From NCBI GenBank assembly GCA_020442545.1, contig JAGRJX010000174.1:1-16209 (forward strand): a stretch of DNA of 16,209 nt, read 5' to 3'. A program made the translations under genes and the position numbers. This document shows, one piece after another, positions 6,212-14,518 of the stretch. Numbering within the stretch: position 1 is the stretch's first letter; each line of letters begins with the position of its first letter. This stretch comes from Lysobacterales bacterium (GTDB taxonomy: Bacteria > Pseudomonadota > Gammaproteobacteria > Xanthomonadales > Xanthomonadaceae). The notes beneath the pieces were generated by a model. That model worked only from the letters and a program-made list of their open reading frames with translations, was not told the DNA's origin and did no database searches.

Positions 6212-9200
6212 TCAACGCTGCGCAAGCAGCCGTGCCATCGCGGATTTGAGCGCGAGTGGTTTGAGCGGCTTGTGCAGAATCATGCCGCCGCGTTCGGCAA
6301 CCGCGCGACGGACGTCCTCGCCGTGATCGGCGGTGACCAGTATCCATGGAATGTCGATACCGGCCTCGCGCAGGCGATCACGCAGGTCGAGGCCACTTTC
6401 GCCGCCGTCCAGGCGATAGTCGAGCAGCAGCAGGTCAGGCCGCTGTTCATTGACGGCCTGCTGGGCCTCGGCCACGCGTGAGGCCAGCCGCACATCAATC
6501 TGCCAGCCGCTGAGCAGTGCCTGCATCGCTCTAAGCACGTCGGGTTCGTTGTCCAGCACCAGTACGCGGCTGGTTGGCGCTGCAGGTTCGCTATCAGCCA
6601 CGTTGTCTCTGGACTCACCCTGCGGTGCCAGTGGCACCTCGATGCTGAAGACCGTGCCCTTGCCGACCACTGAATGCAGGCCAAGCGGATGGTCGAGCAG
6701 GCGCGCAATGCGTTCGGCGATGGAAAGTCCGAGCCCAAGCCCCTGACCGCCTCGATCCAGCCGCCGGAACTCCTCGAAGATCACCCGCTGGTCGGATTCG
6801 GCAATGCCCGGGCCCGTGTCCAGCACCTGGATCGACAACGCTTCCGGCTGACGACGCAGGCCGAGCAGAATACGGCCGCCTTCGGTGTAGCGCACCGCAT
6901 TGGCGAGGAAGTTCTGCAGCACGCGTCGCAGCAGCTGCGGATCGCTGCGCACCCAGGCACGGGTGGATACGCAGCGCAGCTCCAGTCCCTTGGCTTCGGC
7001 GACGACGCGGAACTCGGCGGCGAGGTTCTGCAGCAGGTCGTCCAGCGCGAAGTCCTGCACCTTGGGTGACAGGCCGCCGGCATCGAGCCGCGAGATATCC
7101 AGCAGGCCGGCAAGCAGGTCCTCTGCAGACGACAGCGCGCCATCGATGTTGCCGACGGCAGCTTGCAGCGGGCTGCCTTCGACCTTTTGCGCCATCGCGT
7201 GGGTGAACAGGTGCGCGGCGTTCAGCGGCTGTGCGAGGTCATGACTGACCGCGGCGAGGAATCGTGTCTTGGCGCGGTTGGCGCGCTCGGCTTCGGCCTT
7301 GGCACCGGCCAGCTCCGAAGTGCGCGCGATGACACGCTGCTCCAGGGTTTCGGCAATCTGTTTCAGTTCGCGTTCGCTGCGGCGGAAATCGGTGACGTCG
7401 GTGAAGGTCGCCACGAAGCCACCACCCGGCATCGGATTGCCGCGAATCTCGATGACGCTGTCGGCGATACGCCGTTCGGCAACGTAAGGCGTACCGGCAC
7501 GCATGTGCTCGATGCGCTTGCCGACTTCAGCCTCCGCTTCGCCGTCGCCGCCAAGACCACGTTCGATGTTGAAACGCACCAGCTCTGCGACCGGCGTGCC
7601 GATGCCCAGCAGCCTTGTGGGATAGCCGAACAGTTCGGCATAGCGGCGATTCCAGGCAACGAGCTTCAGTTCCGCATCGACCACGCTGATGCCCTGCGTC
7701 ATGTTCTCCAAGGCCGCTTCCAGCACGCGCTGGTTGAAGCGCAACGCCTGCGAGGCCTCGTCGACCAGTTCGGCAACCGCATCGAAATCACCGGCAACGC
7801 GGCGACGTGCGGCTTCCAGCAGAAAACGTGCAGAACCGGCACCGAGCACGGCAGACAGCTCACGCTCCACCTTCTGCACCAGCGCACCGGGAACCGCGCC
7901 GGAACGCGGCGCATTGCGCAGCAGCTGATTGATGCGTTCACGACTGAGGAAACGTTCGGCAGCCTCGACCAGCGCACGTCGATCAAGATCGCCCTGCGGC
8001 AAGGCATCCGGCGACGCGCCAAGGCGTGCCGCCAACAACACCGTCACCCCGGTTCCAGCGAGAAGACTCAACAGCACGGCACGGGTGATGCGGCTCCAGC
8101 CATCCAATCCGAAGAGGGCGTCGGGTGCCAGCCAGCGCAGCCCGAAAAAGCCATGGTCAAGCCAGCCGGGATCAGCGCCGAACGCTTCGATCAGGACCGG
8201 AATCGGCAGGACCCACGCCCAGACCAGCACCGCCGTCAACAACCCGACGAGCACGGCAGTCGACGGCGTACGCGGTCGCCACACCGCGAACAGCAACGCA
8301 GGAGCCAGTGTTGCCAATCCCGAGAACGACAGCGCGCCGATGTCTGCAAGGGCTTCGTTGCCGACAATCGCTCGGCTGTACAACCAGGCCAGCAGCACCA
8401 CGGCGAAGATGCCGACCCGACGTTGCGTGAGCACCGCGCCGCGAAGATCACCGTCGCGCTGCAACCAGCGACCGCGCACCAGCAGGGGCGTCAGCCAGTG
8501 GTTGCCGATCATCACGCTCAACGCCAGCGTGGCGATGATCACCATGCCGGTCGCCGCGCTCAGGCCACCGAGGAACGCGAGCAAGGCCAGCTCGGACTGG
8601 CCTTCCGATAGCGGCAGCGCCAGCACGTAGAGATCGGATGGCACACCCAGCGCCGCCAGTCGTGCGTCGCCGGCATTGGCCAGCGGCAGGATCGGCAGCG
8701 CGATCAGCAGCATGTACAGCGGGAACAGCCAGCGCGCGGTCTTCAGGTGCGCGTTGTCGCGGCATTCGACCACACCAACGTGGAACTGATGCGGCAGCGT
8801 GAACATGGCCAGTGCGCCGAGCAGCACCAGTGTCGGGAAGCCGGCAGCGCCATCGACCGGACGCAGAGATGTGTCCGGTGTGGGTAAGTCCAGTCCCAGC
8901 CAGACGAACAGTCCTAGCGCCAGCATCGCGCCGAGCTTGAGCAGTGATTCCACGCCCATGGCGAGCACCAGGCCGCGATTGTGTTCGGCGGCGCTGGCGC
9001 GACGGGTGCCGAACAGCATCGCGAACAGCGCCATGGCCAACGCAACGTAGAGCGCGCTGTCCTGCCACGGACCGCGATCCAGCGTCGGCGCGCGGGTCAG
9101 CAGTCCGTAGCTCATCGCCACTGCCTTCAGCTGCAGCGCGATGTAGGGAACCATGCCGAACACGGCGACGGCGGTGACTGTTGCCGCCAGTGCGGGACTT

Positions 9201-9529
9201 CGGCCCAGCCGCGTGGCGATCAGGTCGGCCAGCGAGGTGGCATGCTGCTCGCGCGCCAGGCGGTTCAGGCGTTGCAGGAATCCAAAGGCCAGCACGTAGA
9301 GCAGGATGGTGCCGACAAAGGTCGGCGGCACCGGCCAGCCGGAACGCTGCGCCTGCGTCACTGTGCCGTAGAACGTCCACGAGGTGCAGTACACCGCCAG
9401 CGACAGTGAATAGACATAGGGCCACTGCCGGGATAGCAGCCCCGGACGGCGTTCTGCCCACAGCGCGGCGCCGAACAGCAGGCCCAGCCAGACCAGCGCT
9501 GCACCAATGACCAGCGCGTCGGTCAGCAC
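6212..9529 (-). CDS. Hybrid sensor histidine kinase with N-terminal Na+/solute symporter (SSS) domain
   Basis: The protein is about 1105 residues. Residues 1-495 form an SLC5/SSS-type transporter domain of about 12 or 13 membrane segments. A PAS domain follows (about 600-720, with ENMTQGISVVDAELKLVAWN). Then come a coiled segment, the HisKA H-box AAVSHDLAQPLNAAHLF with the phosphorylated His near 763, and the ATPase domain: N-box LQNFLANAVRYTEGG near 876, DTGPGIAESD, and GQGLGLGLSIAERIARLL near 931. A C-terminal receiver has LDNEPD, LLLLDYRLD with acceptor Asp near 1037, and the HKPLKP lysine. This matches CbrA/MxtR-like kinases, specifically the hybrid SSS-PAS-HK-REC type, where the transporter domain acts as or with a sensor. 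The start GTG at 9529 just precedes the first membrane segment; ATG at 9604 would overlap the upstream gene. It lies 37 bases after the depolymerase gene. No DNA-binding partner regulator is in the window, so its output is unknown. Confidence 0.9.
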   Translation of the reverse strand: MLTDALVIGAALVWLGLLFGAALWAERRPGLLSRQWPYVYSLSLAVYCTSWTFYGTVTQAQRSGWPVPPTFVGTILLYVLAFGFLQRLNRLAREQHATSLADLIATRLGRSPALAATVTAVAVFGMVPYIALQLKAVAMSYGLLTRAPTLDRGPWQDSALYVALAMALFAMLFGTRRASAAEHNRGLVLAMGVESLLKLGAMLALGLFVWLGLDLPTPDTSLRPVDGAAGFPTLVLLGALAMFTLPHQFHVGVVECRDNAHLKTARWLFPLYMLLIALPILPLANAGDARLAALGVPSDLYVLALPLSEGQSELALLAFLGGLSAATGMVIIATLALSVMIGNHWLTPLLVRGRWLQRDGDLRGAVLTQRRVGIFAVVLLAWLYSRAIVGNEALADIGALSFSGLATLAPALLFAVWRPRTPSTAVLVGLLTAVLVWAWVLPIPVLIEAFGADPGWLDHGFFGLRWLAPDALFGLDGWSRITRAVLLSLLAGTGVTVLLAARLGASPDALPQGDLDRRALVEAAERFLSRERINQLLRNAPRSGAVPGALVQKVERELSAVLGAGSARFLLEAARRRVAGDFDAVAELVDEASQALRFNQRVLEAALENMTQGISVVDAELKLVAWNRRYAELFGYPTRLLGIGTPVAELVRFNIERGLGGDGEAEAEVGKRIEHMRAGTPYVAERRIADSVIEIRGNPMPGGGFVATFTDVTDFRRSERELKQIAETLEQRVIARTSELAGAKAEAERANRAKTRFLAAVSHDLAQPLNAAHLFTHAMAQKVEGSPLQAAVGNIDGALSSAEDLLAGLLDISRLDAGGLSPKVQDFALDDLLQNLAAEFRVVAEAKGLELRCVSTRAWVRSDPQLLRRVLQNFLANAVRYTEGGRILLGLRRQPEALSIQVLDTGPGIAESDQRVIFEEFRRLDRGGQGLGLGLSIAERIARLLDHPLGLHSVVGKGTVFSIEVPLAPQGESRDNVADSEPAAPTSRVLVLDNEPDVLRAMQALLSGWQIDVRLASRVAEAQQAVNEQRPDLLLLDYRLDGGESGLDLRDRLREAGIDIPWILVTADHGEDVRRAVAERGGMILHKPLKPLALKSAMARLLAQR

Positions 9530-9566
9530 GACGCCGCTCGAACGCTGATGAGTCTTGGTGTCGGGA

Positions 9567-10583
9567 CTACCGCAGCGGTGCGCCAAGCACGCTGGTAGCC
9601 GCATTCAGCCATTTCAGCTGCGCGCCATCGCGCGTGTCGTAGTTGGCACCCGTGTATCCCCACCAGTCCCAGCATGCCTTCGGATTCAGCGGCGCCAGAC
9701 TCGCCCTGGTCTGAGGATACAGCACCACCAGCCGGTAGCGGTCCGCCCAGTGGTTGATGCCGCTTCCCGCAACGAACGCATCACCGACGTTGTCGGCGTT
9801 CTGCTCACAGCCATGGAAGGTGATCAGCAAACCGCAGCTCTCACCATCAGCGCAGACCTTCGGCACGTACAGGAATCCCTCGCTGGCCAACTGCGGCGAG
9901 GCGTCATCCGGGTCCACCAGCGCTGTCTGATCAAAGCGGCGAAGCTCGCCTGACGACACGGGTGGATCATCGATTGGCTGGTCGCCATACAGGGCCTTCA
10001 CCATCGCTCCGGCCGCATCAAATCCACAGCCTGCAAGGAAAGGCTTCTCCGGCGTTTCGCAGCTGCCCGCGGGTGCAGTGACCGGGAAACCATGACCGGC
10101 GTCGAGGTCGCCATGCCAGGTAACATCATCAACACCCAGTTCGCGATAGAGTTCGACGCTGGCGTGACTCACCGCTTCGGCGACGACAGCATCCTTCTCA
10201 CCGTGCCAGACCCACACGTGGTCGCCCTGCAATCCGGACAGCGGCGCAATCTCCCCCGCCGCAGCCCGGTCACGCACGCGACCGACCAGCGCCTGCACGT
10301 CGGGAGCGACAGGTGCCGCCTTCATGCAAGGTCCCAGCGCGGTGCCAAGGTCTCCACCCGCGCAGCCATACGGTCCCCCTGCGAGCAGCGCCGCGCCACG
10401 AAGATGATCGGAGAAAGCGACATGCGCCTGTGTCGCCATGTAGGCACCGGATGAAAGTCCGGCAACCGCCACGCGATCCGGATCCAGGTTCAGCCTGTCC
10501 AATGGCAGCGCCGCGTTGCCTTCGCTGCAGCCCACGGTGCCGAGCAACAGCACCGATGCGACGGCTCCCGACAGGATCCGCAC
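9567..10583 (-). CDS. Extracellular short-chain-length polyhydroxyalkanoate depolymerase, type 2 catalytic domain
   Basis: This exported alpha/beta hydrolase should cleave short-chain polyhydroxyalkanoates such as poly-3-hydroxybutyrate to oligomers or monomers. The lipase box is GLSSGAYM (nucleophile Ser44 from the GTG start), with likely Asp131 in HGEKDAVV and His164 in GHGFPV. The C-terminal part has the family's LLITFHGCEQNADNVGDAF, INHWADRYRLVVLYPQ and NPKACWDWWGYTG. I chose GTG at 10583 because the signal sequence (RILSGAVASVLLLGTVGC) begins there. An ATG at 10652 with AAGGA 11 bases upstream would add 23 residues, but they cross a terminator-like hairpin. Cys19 could be a lipidation site, though the -3 residue is Thr, not Leu, so the lipobox is weak. 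It sits between the TonB receptor and the sensor kinase, all on one strand. Confidence 0.85.
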   Translation of the reverse strand: MRILSGAVASVLLLGTVGCSEGNAALPLDRLNLDPDRVAVAGLSSGAYMATQAHVAFSDHLRGAALLAGGPYGCAGGDLGTALGPCMKAAPVAPDVQALVGRVRDRAAAGEIAPLSGLQGDHVWVWHGEKDAVVAEAVSHASVELYRELGVDDVTWHGDLDAGHGFPVTAPAGSCETPEKPFLAGCGFDAAGAMVKALYGDQPIDDPPVSSGELRRFDQTALVDPDDASPQLASEGFLYVPKVCADGESCGLLITFHGCEQNADNVGDAFVAGSGINHWADRYRLVVLYPQTRASLAPLNPKACWDWWGYTGANYDTRDGAQLKWLNAATSVLGAPLR

Positions 10584-10604
10584 TACCCCGCCGGTCTCGA
10601 AACC

Positions 10605-10633
10605 GGAAAAGAAGCGGGCCGCCGAGGCAGCCC
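10605..10633 (-). terminator. Terminator-like hairpin downstream of the TonB receptor gene
   Basis: Read on the minus strand, GGGCTGCC-TC-GGCGGCCC (10633-10616) forms a GC-rich stem with one G-T pair; the innermost pair probably opens to give a four-base loop. It is followed by GCTTCTTTT. It lies 49 bases past the receptor stop codon, a normal place for an intrinsic terminator. If the depolymerase starts at 10652 the hairpin is inside its coding region; if at 10583 it is intergenic. It may only partly reduce read-through. Confidence 0.5.
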
Positions 10634-10681
10634 GAGAGGGGGAACACAACATGGTCTTGTTATTCCTTGATCGGCGACGGC

Positions 10682-12901
10682 TCAGAAGTCGTAGCGCGCG
10701 GTCAACGTGTACTGCCGGGGTGCGCCATAGAAGCCGGTCAGGATACCCAGCACCGGGATGTTGTAACCGGTGGTGCGATACTCCTTGTCCGCCAGATTGG
10801 TGCCCTGCAGGGCGAAGCTCCAGCTGTCGTTGGTGCGCCAGATGACGCTGGCGTTAACCAGGCCATAGCCAGGCTGCATGATCGCCTCGCTGAGGTCGGT
10901 TGTCGGGTACACCTCGCTCTGGTAGCTGTAACCCACCCGCGCGGAGAACTCGCCGCCATTGCCGGTCGGCATCCGGTACTCCACATTCAGTGCACCGGAA
11001 AAATCGGGCGCATTGGTGAAGCGTTGCGCATCGGCCACGTTCACGCCACCGCTGATGAACTCGTCGTAGCCAGTATCCAGCCAGGCCGCGTTGCCATTGA
11101 TGAGCCAGTTCTCGGTCGGACGGAACTGCCATTCCAGCTCCAGCCCCTTGGCCGTGCCTTTGCCCGCGTTGGTGAAGTCGCCGAAGAACGAATCGTCAAT
11201 GCCATCGCCGTCGCCGTCGTAGGCGGTGAACACCGATAGCTGGATGTCCTTGTACTGGTTATAGAACACCGCCGCGTTAAGGAACAGGCGCTCGTCGAGA
11301 AAGGTCATCTTGCTGCCGATCTCCAGGCTGTCGACCTGCTCATCCTCGAATGGCTCCTTGGAACGCGGCACGGCTACCGACTGGGCGCGGATATTGAAGC
11401 CACCCGACTTGAAGCCGCGCGAGAGCGAGCCATACATCATCACGTTGTCGCTGACGTGGTAGTCCATGGACAGCCGCGGCGACAGATTGGTGAAGGTGAT
11501 GGAATCGTCGAAGTCTGCAGCGACCGAGATCGGCGTGGAGTAGGTGCCATCGGAATAGCCGCGATTGAGCACGTCGGCTGACTTCTTCTCGCGCGTCCAG
11601 CGCGCGCCGGCCGAAATGCTGAAGCGATCATTGATGTCCCAGGTCCAGTCGCCATAGGCGGCAATGCTCTTGGTGTCCACCTTGCCCTGGGTGTCGCCGA
11701 ACAACAGGTCAAAAAAGTTGTTCAGCACCTGTCCGCCAGCCTCACCATCAAACCAGTACAGGCCCACTACGCCGCGACTGTCCTCGGCGTTGTCGTAGTT
11801 GAACTGGAATTCCTGCGACAGCTGCTTGTCGTTGTAGAAGGCCTTCACGTCGGCGATCGGATTCGGCAGCGTATCGAAGTCGATGTTGGTCTCGGTGTCG
11901 GACTCGCGCCATGCGGACACGGCCTTGAAGCTCCACATGTCATTGAGGAACCACTCCGCAGTCATCGATGCGCCCTGCATGTCTGTGTAGTTCACATTCG
12001 GCATGCCATTGCGGACATCGTAACGGTCGTCCAGCGGCTCGACGCCGGGAGCCGCATAGTTCGGGCCCAGCATCTTCGCGCCACGAACGCCGGAGTCATC
12101 ACTCAAACCATCCACGCTGAAGCGGAGGCTGAAGTTGTCGCCTGGAAAGATGCCGACCTGCAGGCGCGCGGCCTGCGTGTCCTTGTCGGATACGTCCTCG
12201 CCGGTGACGGTGTTTTCGCCGAAACCATCGCGATTCATGCTGGCTACTGCTGCGCGGAACAGCACCGTGTCGTTCAACGCACCGCCAATCGAACCCTTGA
12301 AGTCACGCTGGTTGTAGTTGCCAATGGTCACCGACGCGCTGCCCTCCAGCTCGCGCGGCAGATCGCGTGAAACATACTTCACCGCACCGCCGATGGTGTT
12401 CTTGCCGTAGAGCGTGCCCTGCGGTCCGCGCAGCACTTCGATCCGACCCACATCGAACACGTCAAGCAGCGCGCCCTGCGGGCGAGCGATGTAGACGTCG
12501 TCCAGATAGATGCCGACGCCCGGGTCGACACCCCACAGCGGATCGGCCTGACCGATGCCGCGAATGTAGGCGGTGACCGTGGTGTTGGAGCCACGCGCGG
12601 CATAGATGGTCAGGTTCGGCACCTGGGCATCCAGATCACCGATGTCGTTGATGTTCAGGCGCTCCAGTTCATAAGGGGTGAACGCGCTGACCGCGATAGG
12701 CACTTCCTGAAGCGTTTCTTCACGCTTGCGGGCTGTGACGCTGACAGCGCCAAGGGCCGTCACTCCCTTCTCCTCGGCCTTCTTCTTCTCCGCCGCAGCG
12801 GCAGCATCGCTGCTGGTGTCCTGCGCCTGCACCGGCGCGACATGGGCGATGCCGACGGCCAGTCCGAAGGCGATGGCGAGGCTAAGGTGGCTGCGTTTCA
12901 T
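10682..12901 (-). CDS. TonB-dependent outer-membrane receptor
   Basis: This 739-residue outer-membrane receptor has a signal peptide of about 26 residues (MKRSHLSLAIAFGLAVGIAH, ending VQA). A short Ala/Lys-rich stretch and a TonB-box-like segment (LGAVSVTARKREE) follow. The plug domain shows IRGIGQ, GVGIYLDDVYIARPQG, and VEVLRGPQGTLYGKNT-type residues (here EVLRGPQGTLYGKNTIGGAV). The beta-barrel ends RQYTLTARYDF with the terminal Phe expected for BAM insertion. Length and motifs are normal. The ATG at 12901 has AAGGA seven bases upstream; an ORF start at 13051 would add 50 unlikely residues. The substrate cannot be read from sequence. Lying between a PHA depolymerase and a divergent 3-hydroxybutyrate-type permease, it may import hydroxyalkanoate oligomers, which is an inference from context. 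Confidence 0.92.
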   Translation of the reverse strand: MKRSHLSLAIAFGLAVGIAHVAPVQAQDTSSDAAAAAEKKKAEEKGVTALGAVSVTARKREETLQEVPIAVSAFTPYELERLNINDIGDLDAQVPNLTIYAARGSNTTVTAYIRGIGQADPLWGVDPGVGIYLDDVYIARPQGALLDVFDVGRIEVLRGPQGTLYGKNTIGGAVKYVSRDLPRELEGSASVTIGNYNQRDFKGSIGGALNDTVLFRAAVASMNRDGFGENTVTGEDVSDKDTQAARLQVGIFPGDNFSLRFSVDGLSDDSGVRGAKMLGPNYAAPGVEPLDDRYDVRNGMPNVNYTDMQGASMTAEWFLNDMWSFKAVSAWRESDTETNIDFDTLPNPIADVKAFYNDKQLSQEFQFNYDNAEDSRGVVGLYWFDGEAGGQVLNNFFDLLFGDTQGKVDTKSIAAYGDWTWDINDRFSISAGARWTREKKSADVLNRGYSDGTYSTPISVAADFDDSITFTNLSPRLSMDYHVSDNVMMYGSLSRGFKSGGFNIRAQSVAVPRSKEPFEDEQVDSLEIGSKMTFLDERLFLNAAVFYNQYKDIQLSVFTAYDGDGDGIDDSFFGDFTNAGKGTAKGLELEWQFRPTENWLINGNAAWLDTGYDEFISGGVNVADAQRFTNAPDFSGALNVEYRMPTGNGGEFSARVGYSYQSEVYPTTDLSEAIMQPGYGLVNASVIWRTNDSWSFALQGTNLADKEYRTTGYNIPVLGILTGFYGAPRQYTLTARYDF

Positions 12902-12985
12902 GAGTCGATCCTTGGATTGTTTTGGCAGACAGGGATGGGCGGGGCTTCCCACGCTGCGCAGACTAGAGCCAGCGACCGCATACGG

Positions 12986-13006
12986 CACTTGTACCTTGGT
13001 ACAGTG
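12986..13006. promoter_or_regulatory. Inverted repeat in the divergent receptor-permease promoter region, probable operator
   Basis: TGTACC-TT-GGTACA (12990-13003) is a perfect inverted repeat, extended outward by CAC and GTG (with one unpaired T on the left) to 12986-13006. It lies 84 bases upstream of the receptor start and 56 bases upstream of the permease start. One dimeric regulator bound here could control both divergent genes. The regulator is not encoded nearby, and I cannot name it. No clear -35/-10 or sigma-54 promoter could be assigned. Confidence 0.55.
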
Positions 13007-13062
13007 GGCCGCGCCGGCGCGTGTCACCACACTGTGCGCACCTGACTTCAATGGTGTCCGAC

Positions 13063-14472
13063 ATGAGCTTCCTGGTGGTGCTGTCCGCGCTCTGCTTTCT
13101 GATGTTTGTCGCCTATCGCGGCTACAGCGTCATCCTTTTTGCGCCGGTGGCGGCGCTGGGTGCGGTGCTACTGACCGACCCATCGATGGTCGCGCCCATG
13201 TTCACCGGCCTGTTCATGGAAAAGCTGGTCGGCTTTCTGAAGCTGTATTTCCCGGTGTTCCTGCTCGGCGCGATCTTCGGCAAGATCATCGAGCTGTCCG
13301 GGTTTTCCAAGGCCATCGTCGCCGGCACCATCAAACTGGTCGGCGCCAGCCGCGCGATGCTGTCCATCGTTATCGTCTGCGCGCTGCTGACCTACGGCGG
13401 CGTGTCGCTGTTCGTGGTGGTGTTCGCGGTCTATCCGTTCGCGGCCGAACTGTTCCGCCAGTCGAACATCCCCAAGCGCCTGATCCCCGGCACCATTGCG
13501 CTCGGCGCCTTCACCTTCACCATGGATTCGCTGCCGGGCACACCGCAGATCCAGAACATCATTCCCGCCAGCTTCTTCGGCACCAATGCCTGGGCGGCAC
13601 CCTGGCTGGGCACCCTGGGTGGCGTGTTCATCCTGATTGTCGGCCTGATCTACCTCGACCGCCGTCGCCGCGCGGCGCAAATAGCTGGCGAGGGCTATGG
13701 CGATGCAGACACGCTGATCAACGAACCCGCACCGTTTTCCGGCGAGAAGCTGGCCAATCCGCTGTTGGCAGTCCTGCCGCTGGTGCTGGTCGGCGTCAGC
13801 AACAAGCTGTTCACCAACTGGATTCCGCAGTGGTACGGCGACAGCGTCAGCTTTGACCCTGCGGTGATCGGCAATGCGCCGGAAGTGGTGCAACATACCG
13901 CCAAGATCGCCGCGATCTGGGCGGTGGAAGGCGCGCTGCTCGTGGGCATCATCAGCGTGCTGATCTTTGCCTGGAAGCCGGTGTTCCAGGGCTTTGCCGA
14001 AGGCAGCCGAACGGCGGTTGGCGGCGCGCTGCTGGCCGGCATGAACACGGCATCCGAATACGGCTTCGGCGCGGTGATCGCCGCCCTGCCCGGCTTTCTC
14101 GTCGTCGCCAATGCGCTGTCTGCCATTCCGAACCCGCTGGTCAACGAAGCGATCACCGTCACCGTACTGGCCGGCGTCACCGGCTCGGCGTCAGGCGGCA
14201 TGAGCATCGCACTGGCGGCGATGGCCGATACCTTCATCGCCAACGCCAACGCCAACGCCGCGCAGATCCCGATGGAAGTGCTGCACCGCGTGGCTTCGAT
14301 GGCCTCCGGCGGCATGGACACGCTGCCGCACAACGGTGCCGTCATTACACTGCTCGCCGTCACCGGCCTCACCCACCGGCAGGCCTACAAGGACATCTTC
14401 GCCATCACCATCATCAAGACGCTGGCGGTGTTCGTGGTGATCGCGCTGTTCTACGCGACCGGGCTGGTGTGA
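13063..14472 (+). CDS. GntP-family permease, probable 3-hydroxybutyrate transporter
   Basis: This 469-residue inner-membrane permease has about 12 hydrophobic segments. It resembles the branch of the GntP family annotated as D-beta-hydroxybutyrate permease rather than gluconate permease. The start MSFLVVLSALCFLMFVAYRG, the FTGLFMEKLVGFLKLYFPVF and GKIIELSGFSKAIVAGTI blocks, the FTMDSLPGTPQIQNIIPASF motif and the late SGGMDTLPHNGAVITLL motif support this. The ATG at 13063 was chosen because the family begins there; in-frame ATG 13051 and GTG 13021 are alternatives, and GGTG is a weak ribosome-binding site. It diverges from the TonB receptor across a shared operator-like repeat. Together with the depolymerase it suggests uptake of polymer breakdown products. 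No 3-hydroxybutyrate dehydrogenase gene is in the window. Confidence 0.87.
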   Translation: MSFLVVLSALCFLMFVAYRGYSVILFAPVAALGAVLLTDPSMVAPMFTGLFMEKLVGFLKLYFPVFLLGAIFGKIIELSGFSKAIVAGTIKLVGASRAMLSIVIVCALLTYGGVSLFVVVFAVYPFAAELFRQSNIPKRLIPGTIALGAFTFTMDSLPGTPQIQNIIPASFFGTNAWAAPWLGTLGGVFILIVGLIYLDRRRRAAQIAGEGYGDADTLINEPAPFSGEKLANPLLAVLPLVLVGVSNKLFTNWIPQWYGDSVSFDPAVIGNAPEVVQHTAKIAAIWAVEGALLVGIISVLIFAWKPVFQGFAEGSRTAVGGALLAGMNTASEYGFGAVIAALPGFLVVANALSAIPNPLVNEAITVTVLAGVTGSASGGMSIALAAMADTFIANANANAAQIPMEVLHRVASMASGGMDTLPHNGAVITLLAVTGLTHRQAYKDIFAITIIKTLAVFVVIALFYATGLV

Positions 14473-14484
14473 GCTTCAAACCAC

Positions 14485-14516
14485 TTGCGATGGAAAGAAT
14501 CATCCATACAATGTAT
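14485..14516 (+). promoter_or_regulatory. Promoter and operator of brnTA
   Basis: TTGCGA (14485-14490) and TACAAT (14507-14512) make a plausible sigma-70 promoter with a 16-base spacer. ATACA-A-TGTAT (14506-14516) is an inverted repeat that covers the -10 box and ends three bases before the brnT start. BrnA is known to autorepress its operon, so this is the likely site. With the start so close, the transcript would have a very short leader. Confidence 0.5.
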
Positions 14517-14518
14517 TG

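Noticed and set aside
7163..8611. Plus-strand open frame of 482 codons antisense to the sensor kinase
   Set aside because: The minus-strand frame encodes canonical kinase and transporter domains. The antisense product is Gln/Arg/His-rich low-complexity sequence typical of GC-rich shadows.
12920..12940. TTGGCAGACAGGGATGGGC considered as a sigma-54 promoter
   Set aside because: The GG and GC elements are not at the required ten-base spacing, so the -12 element is missing.
13010..13021. CGCGCCGGCGCG, a perfect 12-base palindrome
   Set aside because: Self-complementary GC strings are expected by chance in this base composition. The TGTACC-TT-GGTACA dyad beside it is a better operator candidate.
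13168..13896. Minus-strand open frame of 242 codons within the permease gene
   Set aside because: It is antisense to conserved GntP motifs. Its translation is rich in His, Gln and Asp-Arg dipeptides and has no protein-like features.
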